A program made the position numbers and the translations under genes. A stretch of 64,000 bases of DNA, from the NCBI GenBank assembly GCA_019400425.1, contig JAFREE010000020.1:124001-188000 (forward strand). The letters run 5' to 3'. This document shows positions 21,765 to 32,547 of the stretch, piece by piece (the first letter of the stretch is position 1; each line of letters starts with the position of its first letter). Below the pieces are notes generated by a model. That model saw nothing but the letters and a program-made list of their open reading frames with translations. It did no database searches and had not been told where the DNA came from. The DNA comes from Hymenochaete sp. R1 (taxonomy: Eukaryota; Basidiomycota; Agaricomycetes; Hymenochaetales; Hymenochaetaceae).

Positions 21765-23021
21765 CTATTCATCCAGGGCTTTCATAAGTAAGAAATTCTT
21801 ATTCAGAATTTCAGATCCATACCATTTAGTATGCATATATGCGTGTCAGTGATGAGTGAAGTAGGAAGAGTCGTATGGCACGCATTGTCACATGCTCATT
21901 TATTTCCTTTTTCTGTCTTGAACTTCTTATTTCTTTCTCGCCACACAACAACTTTTTTTCTCATTGAATCTACTCTATTAGATAGCTTTACAGTCATTTT
22001 TAAGCTCAATTAAAAGCATAACATTGCCCTTTTCTTCAATTTCGGCCTCTAACACAGAGAAATGTTCCGTTTCTCCACCTTTTTTCAATGCAATCTTCAA
22101 ATTCGGCAAAGTTATGTTGTTCATTGTCAGAAAAAACACCTACTTCTCTACAACAGACTTTTAAAAAGGTGTGTGTATTCTTTGTCGTGCAGGCCATAAA
22201 CTATCTATAGGAAGTTGAGGAATCTCCGACATTTTGCCTATAGAGGCGCGCGAGCGAGAGCGCCGATCCTTCCACACTAAAAGTGGTGACACGCGTCGAT
22301 AGGATTTGCCCACCACCATGGTAAGTGTTTACATGCCTTCTTCTGACTGATATCGTACTAATACTCAAACAAAATTCAAGGCCAATGAGCGATTGTTCCA
22401 ACGCGTGCCTTTATCCAAGCTGGACTCGTCTGGGGATAGTGTATTATCTTGAAGTGGACATTATTGTTGTCCTTGCAACAATGTACATAGTACGATATGA
22501 ATCAGTTCCATACGTTTACCAGTAGTTAGATAATAGATACAGTACACTTTATTCCTCATCATTTTGGCAAAAGGCACTACCGTCATCGATAGAAGGCACT
22601 GTACTCAGTAACCGAGTGAGTATCTCGAGCAGGGTTGCCCGGATTAATTACTAGTATTCTGATGTGAGAGGGAGACAATGCTGCAAGGATTAGCAATATG
22701 AACGTTGAAGTGCACACCTCAGCCAGAAATGAACCATTACCCGATGATCTACAGTAGTAGGATGAGACTCTACCACGTTTACACACACTATGTGCGCAAC
22801 TCAGACCAGAAACTCAATCAGTATGCGCATCGCGAAAGCAAAGTATACGCAACGGATGTGTGCAGTCCCATAAAGACACTTGTCCCACCAAGCCACTAGT
22901 ACATCTCCCCCTCCATTCATCTGAAAAAGTTTACTCACTGCCTTTCCTAAATGTCTCCGATTCCGGTCTCTACCGCATGTTTTGGACTCCATTCGTACAT
23001 CCTTGCGAACCTCCACCAGCA
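21765..23021. other. Intergenic region, AT-richer, no gene seen
   Basis: 1.26 kb upstream of the transposase-like gene. It probably includes that element's 5' exon or end, but I cannot identify a start exon or terminal repeat. A palindromic ATGCATATATGC lies near 21830. Confidence 0.4.
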
Positions 23022-23384
23022 GTGTCGTCCCATGCACCCAATAAAGACGACAACCGTGAGAGTGACTCACTTTCATCCCTAAGGATCCCGATGCACGCGA
23101 ATCGATGCGATCGTAGTGGCGGCAAGGGACGTCACAAAGAAGAAAACAATAACTACGATGCGCATCCTCGTCCCCACGGCCCACAGCCTGGAGCATCTGC
23201 GGCGGCCAGTACCGGGTCGTCAGCCGCAGCCAGTGACGATTTCAAGTCCAAAAGATACACTGAACCCCATCGAATCACTAGACCCGAAGACAAGATCAGA
23301 TACAAAGTCGTATCTACGGTGAGCGCCTCGAGACGCATAAAAGCGAAAATCGAAAAATCGAGGATAAGAAAGCCAAGTCGATAG
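23022..23384 (+). pseudogene. Decayed copy of the unnamed family, member D
   Basis: The frame beginning at 23022 reads VSSHAPNKDDNRESDSL. It aligns with the start of member B (MSSHARNDNDEDSDSL), and the DNA is visibly similar. The initiator ATG of B corresponds to GTG here. The marker block DAHPRPHGPQPGASAAA follows at the expected place, then KSKRYTE where B has KTNRYKQ. After that the resemblance stops: the LR...W signature and helical blocks are missing and a stop comes at 23384. This looks like a truncated relic that lost its start codon and 3' two thirds. An alternative is an exon whose start lies upstream, since CCAGCAG just before it could be a splice acceptor. Confidence 0.55.
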
Positions 23385-23985
23385 TTGAAGCGGAACCTGT
23401 CGAAGCGCCGCTAGAAGTCATCATTTCGGCTTATCAAAGCCTTCGAGAGTAGAAATAAGCGTGTCGTAGCCACTGAATACAGGGCGTGATAAAATCGTAG
23501 AGTTCTTGTGATAGACTTACTGAATTTATCAAATCATCATCCCAACAAGAACCTTTTGAGGTCAAAGTTCGTAAGGATGTGCATTTCTTGCCTGACTGGA
23601 TGAGAAGATGCATCACTTGCGTTCTGGTCTCCTTCCATAGTGTAAAGTGGACCTGGAACGTCAATGCTTCGCATTAATTCTGTATCTATATGCGTGGCCA
23701 TCAAATTCACGCTGCATCCCGCCAGTAGCAATACAATGCCCACTCGTTTATTTTCGAACGTTCCACCATGAAAGGAGGGACGCTGCGAATTTAGTTCCCG
23801 GCAGCATTTCGATTCGATAATCGACTTCACAAAGCCAGTTCTATAAGAGGGTGGTGTCACCAATGTGACGAGTAAACTAAAGACGTTAATAATCTACAAC
23901 GGCAATGAACCGTATTGTATCGAAAAGCGAAGGTAAGGAGTTGAGAAATACCCTATGGACTAAAGCACCCGACATGTAAATAGCT
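23385..23985. other. Intergenic region, no convincing gene
   Basis: 600 bp between the family relic and the 3' end of the carboxypeptidase. Minus-strand frames here are short and without domain or splice support. Confidence 0.45.
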
Positions 23986-26023
23986 CTAGTTGACGAGTGG
24001 AGTATCGAATATCCAGCGCGTGAAGAGGTCCTGCAGTTCGTTTAAGATTCTGTCTCCGTTCATGCAGATAGGAAAAGAAACTTACAAGGGCAGCTTCAGG
24101 TTGATCATAAGGAACCATGTGCCTTGAGTAAAGGAAGCATATAAGAATGAAAGTTCTCGACAATGAAAAAAGAGACTGATCACATACCCGGCGTCGTATA
24201 CTTCTACATATGTAACATTTCCAGCTGTGAGTTGAGTTGCTCCAGCAGTGCGGACAACGCCGGCAATTTTGCCGCCATCAAGAGTGATCCAAGGTTGTTT
24301 GACGGACCCGGTGAATTCCTCGTGATACTTTGACTCGAGTGCCTCAAGCCAAGCTTCGTTACCCTGTTCAATATCAGCACTCCGAAAAAATAAAAATGTG
24401 CGAGAAACTAGTATGGAAACTCACAATGAAGTTGCACTTTTAGACCGTCTATCAGTAAAGCTTCAATGCAGACGAGACTTCGAAGGAACTTACCATGTAG
24501 TCGGCATTTCCGGCATAGATGAGCAGACGCACTCCGTCGTTCACGATCTCAGGAAGGAGCAAAGCATGGTTCTTCATACCGTCGCCCTGCATCATGAACG
24601 CTTGATTAACCTGCATGTTGCACGATTCGAATTCGACCGACGGGTTCGCGCCGACGGCTTTCTTGTTCTTTTCGTCGTTCATCCAAGTGTCAATCCAGCC
24701 CATCTGCTTATAGCAGAGCGAAGTATCCGTCTCCGGATTGCAGGTCTTTCGGACGTCGTACGGGTTCAGACCGGCCTCTACAAATGATTTTAGATTTTCT
24801 TAGAATGTCCACAAAGAAGACTACGACAAACGTTGGATGGGCCCATAGAGCTGGCTGTTGCAGTACATTGCCGCAGGGACACATGCAAGCCGTGAATTAT
24901 ACTTGTAGCAAGCGTCGATGAGGCGCTGGCATGTTGGGACCTTGCTCCTCAATGACTGGCATTCAGGACCATTGGGATCATCATAAATCGGGAAGGGACC
25001 CTCGCAGGCGAAAGTGGGGATCGTGGCATGCTGGATGTAGGTGTTGGTTTGGCCGTTTCCAATCATCATCGAAGAAAGATTGATTTTGACAACGTCGGAG
25101 TTGGCCTTCACAGCAAGTTCTTTGTTCTTCTTGTGGATGACGCTCGCAAAATTCGGCACGTAAGTGCCACCGTAGCTCTCCGCAGCAAGATGGAATGGGT
25201 TCTTCCCGTACTTCGGGTATCTCTGCAGGAAGAGCTGAAGGAAAGCGTAGACGTCTTCGCCAGCAGCAGGGCTCGTGTTGACAGAAGAACCATCGTCAGA
25301 GTAAGAGTAACCAACATTGACGGGCTGGTCCAAGAAAATGATGTTGGCATTGGAGTTCCAACTGTGCGGGTTGTAGGTGACGTTATGACCTTCATTCGCG
25401 ACCCGGCATGGACCAAGCTCGAAGAGCAAACCAGTAGACGATGAGCATCCTGGTCCGCCGTTGAGCCATAGCACAAGCGGCGCATCTACCGGATTGAGCC
25501 TCGACTCGAAGAACCTGTACTCATGTCAAAACAAAATATTCTTAGTTTCAGAGACAGCACGCACCAAAAGAAGAGGTGCTTTCCGTCAGTTATATCAAGG
25601 TAGCCTGAGTACTGTTGTACATCCGGATCACATAGCGTAGGTTCAGTAATACGCAGGCTATAATCCTTGAAAGCCGGCTTCTTAAACAACTCGTCTTAAT
25701 ATCCAACATGAGCTTTCAAGTGACGGTTAAAAGCTCTTGATCCCACACTCACAAGAAGTTCCCTCGTGTTCGACAAACTCTCTCAAAGATCCGTCCTTCA
25801 AGACCTGCTTGACCTTTTGCTCTGTGTCATACGCAATCTTCTTCGCTTTATCCAGCACATTCTTTCGACCCGACGCCACTAGGTCAGAGAAATCGTGCGC
25901 CACATGCTCGAAGTCGAGATCCACACCACTGAACACGGCTTGCAGCTCAGCATCACTCGGAGGAGCTGCTAGAGCTGAGTTTGCAAGAATGGCAGTAGCC
26001 AAGAAGATGCTTGAAAGCTTCAT
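23986..26023 (-). CDS. Serine carboxypeptidase, S10 family (carboxypeptidase Y-like)
   Basis: Eight exons on the minus strand: 25753..26023, 25565..25694, 24832..25514, 24494..24777, 24425..24436, 24188..24363, 24086..24122, 23986..24030. The product is 545 aa. It has a signal peptide (MKLSSIFLATAILANSALA), a pro-region of about 100 residues, then WLNGGPGCSS. The catalytic Ser is in AESYGGTYV, Asp in NADYM and His in AGHMVPYDQPEAA. The fifth exon is only 12 nt (Cys-Asn-Phe-Ile), yet it is needed to give the DYM-CNFI-GNEAW sequence that matches the corresponding yeast CPY region. The class removes C-terminal amino acids in the vacuole or, when secreted, outside the cell. Location here is not decided by sequence. 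The donor after exon 3 (GTTTGT) is weak. Confidence 0.93.
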
Positions 26024-26294
26024 GGCGAGGTGATGGAGGCAGGAGAACAAGTAGGCGACTTGAACACGAGAAGCTAAACGGAAGCAACGCGTCCCCACAA
26101 CGCGATTTGCGGCACAGCAGGCACAGCTGAGAGCTGAGGAGTCCCAAAAAGGCCAACGTTGTTGCTTACATAATACAAATTACATAATACAGGCCACTTA
26201 AAACCCAGTAGATATAGAATATTACTACTTCTGCGCCTTAATAGTAGAAATTCTCCTTTCCATAACACCCTTAATGTAACCCTAAATGGCGAAG

Positions 26295-27169
26295 TCAAGA
26301 CAGAGCAAGACCATCTTGTGCAAGTGAGCTCACCTCGTCGAATGTCTTCTTGAAGCTTTCCCGAGACTGAATCGCATCCGCATACTGATTCAACCTCGCG
26401 AACCGGTCGCTCTGTAATGCAGCCCACACCTTCTGACCTTCTTCCGGTGCGAACGCGCCAATGTTGTGCTTCAGCATCAGATAGATTCGTCCAAGGAACG
26501 GCGCGACAGCAATATCCGCATTCGTGAACTCATTACCAACGGCATACTTTTCGTTCGGCGGAAGCAGCGCCTGTACGGCCTCGAGCGCGTTAAGGAATAC
26601 GTCTGAGCTCTCACCTCGCATAGCGAACGCCATCCAAGCGGGCGTGACTTTTGCACCGACGTTCTCGATGAAAAACCGTGCCCGGGCTCGTTGGACGGGA
26701 TCCTTGGGCATCAAGCTTGAGTTTGGGAAGAGGTCGGCGATGAATTCGATGAGGACAAGCGACTCGGCGATCTTGACGGAGTCCACAGATGGCTGCTCGG
26801 GTGGCACCTTGCTTCCTCCATACGCGATGGCGGGAACCTGAAAAAAAAATCAGCTCGTTGAGCGACAAGAGCTTGAGAGCTTGCGTTAGCGTACCTTGCT
26901 GGCGGGGTTGACCTTGGGCGCATACCACTCGGGCTTATTCTGCAAGTCAATCTCGAACTTGGTGTAATCGACACCAACTTCGTCGAGAGCAATCTCGGTC
27001 TAAATTGTTCCACGGCAATTTAGACAAGGAAATGCTACTGAACGAGCGCATACACGCACCCGTTGCGCGTAAGGACAGATCTATAGAACACACCGTGAGC
27101 GAAAAGCACCAAGCGCATCTTGCCTTATTAACATACCTTGGCGGTATACAAGGTAATGCTTTCTACCAT
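26295..27169 (-). CDS. Glutathione transferase, omega-like (Cys active site)
   Basis: Four exons on the minus strand: 27137..27169, 27060..27080, 26895..26999, 26295..26837, 233 aa. The short second exon encodes ICPYAQR and supplies the N-terminal Cys-Pro-Tyr-Ala motif typical of omega and related Cys-type transferases, at the end of the first beta strand. It is followed by VNPASKVPAI (cis-Pro) and the ESLVLIEFIADLFP helix, where Glu-Ser normally contacts the glutathione gamma-glutamyl group. The remainder is the all-helical C-terminal domain. Such enzymes reduce mixed disulfides or deglutathionylate conjugates rather than conjugating through Ser or Tyr. No targeting peptide, so probably cytosolic. 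Basidiomycetes have many paralogues of this class. Confidence 0.93.
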
Positions 27170-27934
27170 CTTGATTGAGCGCGGATAGACGGGGCAAGTG
27201 GCAAGTGTATGCGGTACAGGTGGGAGACCGATGGAGTGGAGGCGCGGGCCGTTTAAGAACTCATTAGCATCTCTGGGGAAGCCGTCTGAATCAGCAAGGT
27301 CCCACGTCGCGTAACTCGTGCTTCGTAATGGAGACGTCGTAGTCAGTCAGTGAGAGATGGCATCATCGTTTCCGTGTATTCCGTCAGCAGACTCCTCTTT
27401 GGGCCGGATATGTATGCATAGCGTCTCACGTTTGATTCAGTTGCTACTCAGACTTGGTAAACGAAGGAATAGTGCTTGGAGGATACTTGAACAAGTAGCT
27501 CGAGTCCCGATTCTAAAATCTAACCGTTTCTTCATTTTCAAGGCTGAGTTTGTGAACGGAAGCGTCATGACAATTTTCACAGTTCCATCTCGTATTGTAG
27601 GACTTCAGCTGACCCGCGTCGGATGCACCGAATGCGTCACAGTTCGAGGTACTGACCAATCCTCACTGCTTTACTGATTTACTCTTGGCACATGGCCAGT
27701 ATGAAATGCAATAGACCCGCGCAGTGAACTGCTATAGTGCACCATCACAAATGCTTCCATTACATTGATAAGAGAAAATCTCCAAGAGGGTATCATATAG
27801 CGAGTGATACATGCGTAAGAAAAAGCAAAAACGAACGGATAACAATAGCGAGACTTCAGTTCACACGACCAGTTGGCAACGTTTTGGGGTAAGAATACGG
27901 CATAGCATGAGAGCGAGAAAGCCGTTATCTGCAA
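27170..27934. other. Intergenic region between the GST start and the DUF6533 gene 3' end
   Basis: 765 bp. It presumably contains the GST promoter and the 3' UTR of the membrane protein gene. No supported coding region. Confidence 0.5.
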
Positions 27935-29778
27935 TCAAGGCTCGCTCGTCATGGTACAACGCCCACAACTTGAATGGTACCGCGACCCACCATGACCCTG
28001 GCACCCACTCCAACCTGAAGTAGTAACCTCCGACTCGAAAGATATATCAGTGGCCTTTACCGATGTAAATATCGTACCATAATTGTACGAAACGCCAGTG
28101 CCTTCCACGCACTGTGACCCAATCTCTTTCAGGTTGAATAGCAAGTGGCTTCCGAGGACGCACGGCAGCGAGGCGTTGGCAAAGCCGGAGACGACGGCTT
28201 GGAAAGAGCTGTCGTCGATCCAGTAGACGGAAATGCTTGCGATACCGCATGCCATGACACTGTGTATATATGCATATATGCGGTCGGTACCTCAGTTTCA
28301 TCGCATTGTGCATGAAGTCAAGAAACGCACATTATGAAGTACAGAACCTGATCTCGCAGGATGACATATATAATGCGCATACTGCTCAACTCGTCGATGC
28401 GCACCCATCGGGTGACAGTCTTGTAGATTGCCACACCGAGAAGCACGAGCTCGAAAACGAGAGGCAGGAGCCAGTATACGGTCGCTTGGAGTTTGTCGAA
28501 TACTCCTGTTTTACCGCAGTTGACTTCGCCAAGGACGACAAATGAACCGGCTAGAATCAAGTTGTCAATAGGCCGAAGGTCTATTTTCCTTATGGAAATG
28601 GAGCGACAAACCTTTGTATTGAATTTCGATGTGCAGTAGGATCCCTAACTGAGCCAAAGCTTCCAGTACGAAGAACACGATCAAAAAGCGGGTCAATTTC
28701 GGTGCTAAAGGACTCTTAATTAATATTTCCAGAAATAAATCGGGGTTCTCACCGTCTTTGCTGAGTGCCATGACACGCAATAGCAGGATCCCTTTAAACT
28801 AAAGTAAGCTACCTTCCGATGTTCAAGGTACAGTCCTTAGCCAACGCCAATCTCCGCGATCCCCGACAAAAGATATTTGAAACTAAGATCAACTTTTCCA
28901 AAGGTACTCACCATCGATCAATACGATACCAAGCCAGCCTTACGACACAGGAGCATCAGATCGGTATCCTGGGACGTGAAATCAGAGGACACTTACCCAG
29001 GAGTTGGTGCGACCAAGCTGCGAATGCGCCTGTAAAAGCCCGAGAAAGTCGGAGTTTTCGTCAGGATAGATACCACGAGTTTCATACGTGAAATGCAAGG
29101 AACGAACAACTGCATGAAATGAAATAGTGAGTACACGCGAGCGCGGTTCAAGCCTTTTCCCGGACTTTGCCAGGTGCCAGCTATGACGATGAGGGGTAGC
29201 AGAAAGGCACTCACAAAACTCTACTGTGAGAGGGATCTCCAGACAGATTGACTTTCGGGGATGACAAGCGAGTAAGGAACATAGAACCCAGCGTGAATCA
29301 CCGAGAAATGGGCGCACGTTTCGGATTGAGAAAGTAAAGGGTGTTTATGATGGCAGCGAAGAGTCCTGTGTACCGATTCTTTTGAAATAGGTCATATCGA
29401 GGTAATAGTTCGTTTTCTAGCCTTCTCACTCACAAGGAAAAATATCCAAGTGACGAAGTTGGATCGGGCTGGCTTAAATCATCATTTGGTGAATACGCAG
29501 CTTGTTTGAGAGATACTAATGCAGGTACCTTTGTCCAAAAGTATCGGACCTTGAAGACGATATAAGCCATTACGAAGCGAGGTACTAGATAACTGGCAGT
29601 ACCTCTTTATCCACTGTCGTGACTATCGGTGTGGTAAAACAAAACACACTCTGACAAGCATAGTGGAGAGCAGCAACTTACATGTGTCATACACCAGCAG
29701 GCAAGTGGCGGCCATACCAAAGTACGAGGCCAGTGTATTGCCCTGGACAAACTTGACCGCTGCTGCTGCCTCGGACAT
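27935..29778 (-). CDS. DUF6533 multi-helix membrane protein, many small exons
   Basis: Start MSEAAAAVKF at 29778. Supported exons: 29682..29778, 29603..29622, 29529..29549, 29434..29472, about 29321..29378, then further exons down to the stop at 27935. Spliced segments give the DUF6533 N-terminal domain hallmarks: LLVYDTFTTVDKE, VRYFW and FFLNRYTGLFAAI. Next come GWLGIVLIDG joined to ILLLRVMALS, a helix ending LLHIEIQYK, a lumenal loop (LGEVNCGKTG), further helices (LLPLVFELVLLGVAIY) and the late GSHLLFNLKE motif. About seven hydrophobic segments are predicted. The family is hugely expanded in Agaricomycetes and has no proven function; a receptor-like role is often guessed from topology. Exon borders between 29320 and 29000 are not certain, and at least one tiny exon there is ambiguous. 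Confidence 0.8.
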
Positions 29779-30653
29779 TATTCCAGTTCGAATGATGATT
29801 ATGGAGTGGAGAGAAAGGGAGAGTGAGTACTTGTATAAAGTACCAAAGACAATTTGCAAGTACTCTTTAAGAGTATCTTCATGCGTGTAGACGTATCGTG
29901 CGCCGGACCAATCGCATGACCGATCCAACAAATACTTGAGCTTTGAATAACGATAGATATTTGAAGGTAAATTGCAGGGCTGCGAAGTTAATTCTCCTGT
30001 CAGCATACTAATAAACGCATCACCAGGAACAGAAGAAAGAGAAGCACCGATGACGACGATAACGGATAAGGGCCCTGTATCAAGGTATCAGATTAGCGCG
30101 CGTGAAAGTCGAGTGAAGTTCGTTCTTTCCGCTCTTGTGAAGTGAAGATGCTTTCATCGCTTTCAGGACAAGGACCTTCTGCCTGATCATTAACCAACAC
30201 AATCATTCTCAGCAACGTCAAAGTAATTTTGGAGTCGACAGTATGAAGGATTCTCGTGGGAATAGCTGAAGAATCGACGAGTGATCTACAAAGTATACGA
30301 ATCCCTGCATCTAAAAGGCGAAGGAAATATTAATGTAGCCAAAAGAAGCGACCATGATGAATGGCCGTGAGAAAAATGAGCGCTAGAGCCCCGCGAGCTG
30401 TCAAACAAGATTCAATTCAAACCTTCCCTGGCGCAACAGGCGTCCGCGGTCTTGATTAGCAACATATTCGGAGTTTAGGTTGGATCGAGAGAGGCCCCGC
30501 CCAGTCATACCATCTTATGGTTCACGTTCGGGGAACAATAATGTCCTAGTGGTACAAAAGGCGTGGCATACCCATAATCGTTTACTGAGGCATACAAGTG
30601 GTGGACATGTGCTCGAACACATGATATGAAAAGGAACAAAGATGACTGATAAA
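29779..30653. other. Intergenic region, no gene seen
   Basis: 875 bp between the DUF6533 start and the 3' end of the eL42 gene. Open frames are short and fragmented. No domain or splice chain is evident. Confidence 0.5.
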
Positions 30654-31267
30654 TCACTGTTGTCCGATGTCAGTTGAGCAGAAGTAGGAGCAATTAGGCA
30701 TCGATACGTACGAAAGTAAGAGCAGCACCCTTCGTCTTCTTGTCTCCACCAAGTTCGAAGCTGACAAGATGAATACCAATGAGTTCTCCGGGATCATGGT
30801 GTCAGAGTGAAACAAGATACGCACTGTTTGCATCGCTTCAACGGTAATTGCATTTTGTATTTGCAAGCCGTGCATTCCAGTCGCAGGACAACTTTCTTCG
30901 TCGTCTTTGCCTTCTTGTGGAAGACGGGCTTGGTTTGACCACCATAACCGGATTGCTTTCGGTCGTAACGACGCTTACCCTGTGCGAAGAGGGAAGCTTT
31001 GCCAGTCTTGTATTGGGTGACCTTGTGAGGCCTTGATTCCAGGATTACTTTCAGTATGAAGAAAAGACAATAGGATTCAGTAGACTAACGTGTGCTTGCG
31101 GCACTGCTTGCCCTTGCAATCTATGAGTGTCATGCCGTGTCAACGCCTACAACCCAGCTACGAGTAAAGAATTATCTTACAAGTCCGGCGGGTCCTTCAT
31201 AAACTTTAAGTATGCTGCGGCAGCGGCATAGCGACACAAAGTGTACTCACTTGGGAATATTGACCAT
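30654..31267 (-). CDS. RPL42: 60S ribosomal protein eL42 (L36a/L44e)
   Basis: Six coding exons on the minus strand: 31251..31267 (17 nt), 31181..31194 (14 nt), 31090..31120, 30825..31031, 30712..30760, 30654..30656. They give exactly 106 residues, the length of yeast eL42. The product reads [20 protein letters not shown] and ends KTKGAALTF. The zinc-ribbon cysteines (CKGKQC, CTAC-type pair) are present. Residue 56 is proline (QTKPVF), the form associated with cycloheximide sensitivity in fungi. The last exon consists only of the stop codon TGA, because a GTACGT donor follows the final Phe codon and CAACAG|TGA restores the end. The protein sits near the ribosomal E site and contacts the tRNA 3' end. 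Strong, constitutive expression is expected. Confidence 0.96.
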
Positions 31268-31541
31268 TTTTGCGTTCTGAGCGTTGAGCACGGTGTCGAG
31301 ATCGTGCGGCCAGTCTGAACGAAGCAAGACCGTGGAAATCCGAAAACTATACAGCCAAAGAGTCACATGACTACAGTCATCCAGATAAGGCATCTCCGAC
31401 ATTTTCGCGCTTCTTGTGCACGCCCATGACCCGAGTAAATTATCTTTTGCACTTGCAAAGTCCTGTGGCGCATAATTGTGCATGCTCGAGAATGCCAACA
31501 TTTTATACCCAGTCCTCCTTCATATCAAGCCTACACGCTCC

Positions 31542-31757
31542 ATGGCAACTGGTCAAGACGACGTCCCTCCTGGACCAGGCTTTGGCATAGGCTTCGCACA
31601 ACCTCGCTCGTGTCGACCGTCAGTCAGTCAAGTCAAGCAAAAGGACGCTGCCGAAAAAGCAAAGCAGACTGCCACAGAATCAGGTAATGAGGCCAACAAT
31701 TCTTCAAATGACGTGAAAGAAGAGGAGAAGACTCTCCCAAGGCAGTCCAAGTTGTAG
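31542..31757 (+). CDS. Small open frame, hypothetical (71 aa)
   Basis: ATG at 31542 opens a frame beginning MATGQDDVPPGPGFGIGF that becomes Lys/Glu/Asn-rich and ends TLPRQSKL. It is divergent from eL42, 274 bp from its start. No signal peptide, domain or intron is seen. Composition is plausible for a small hydrophilic protein, but chance cannot be excluded. Confidence 0.3.
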   Translation: MATGQDDVPPGPGFGIGFAQPRSCRPSVSQVKQKDAAEKAKQTATESGNEANNSSNDVKEEEKTLPRQSKL

Positions 31758-32547
31758 ATTCACCACTGGGCGGCTCTTGAAATTCAAACCGATTCTCACT
31801 TCTCAGTTTCCAAGCAGTTGTGTCTATGTCTCGCCCTTGATATCCTCATTCTCGCAAACTGCGTTGATCTCCAAGTACACTTGTTAGCGTTTTCTTGCAC
31901 GTGTACTTTTATTGTTATTTCGCCTTATTCTCTTCCTTGTGTATAAGCATCAGCGGCCGCCGTTCACATACACAATCCGTAAACTTCTCTTGTAGTGACT
32001 TGACTTGTACGCTCTTCACGAATATTAATAGAATTATGAGAAAGTCCAAGTGCCGGCTGCGTCTGCGGACTTGAGAACGTGTTTTGCACGAGCCTGACGC
32101 GTGGACCACCATGGAGCGACTGGCTAAGCAGGATAACCGCACAATCGTCTTCATTTCTGAACATCCCATCAACGTATCCTCCAAGTCATGTCCCAGAATC
32201 TCAAATTTTACGAAAAGCCGTTCACAGCCAGTGCGTGGCCAATGGCCGAACCATGAGCCTTCCATGTTACGGGGATTCCATTCAAAATACGACAGGCCCG
32301 GGCGAAGGGCGGAGAGGGTGAACACGAGGCAGCTCGTATCACTTCTCGGACGTATAAATTTACATTTGGCATGTAGGCCTCGCCTTCAGCTCCGACAATC
32401 CTGTGCTCACAAGCATCTGGCCTCATCGTGTCCTGACGCGAACGCTGCGAACGTGCCCGGCCTTCCGGGACTCTCATATCCCATATAAACCAAACACCTC
32501 TTGAGGACAAGCATACCTTTCACGAGCAACTTACGAACATCAGGAAA
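31758..32547. other. Upstream region of the GH16 gene
   Basis: 790 bp without a supported gene. A TATAAATT element at about 32353-32360 lies some 190 bp before the GH16 start codon and may be its TATA box. Confidence 0.4.

Noticed and set aside
31915..32325. 136-codon minus-strand frame upstream of the GH16 gene
   Set aside because: No recognisable domain, competing plus-strand frames of similar length, and it overlaps the likely GH16 promoter.
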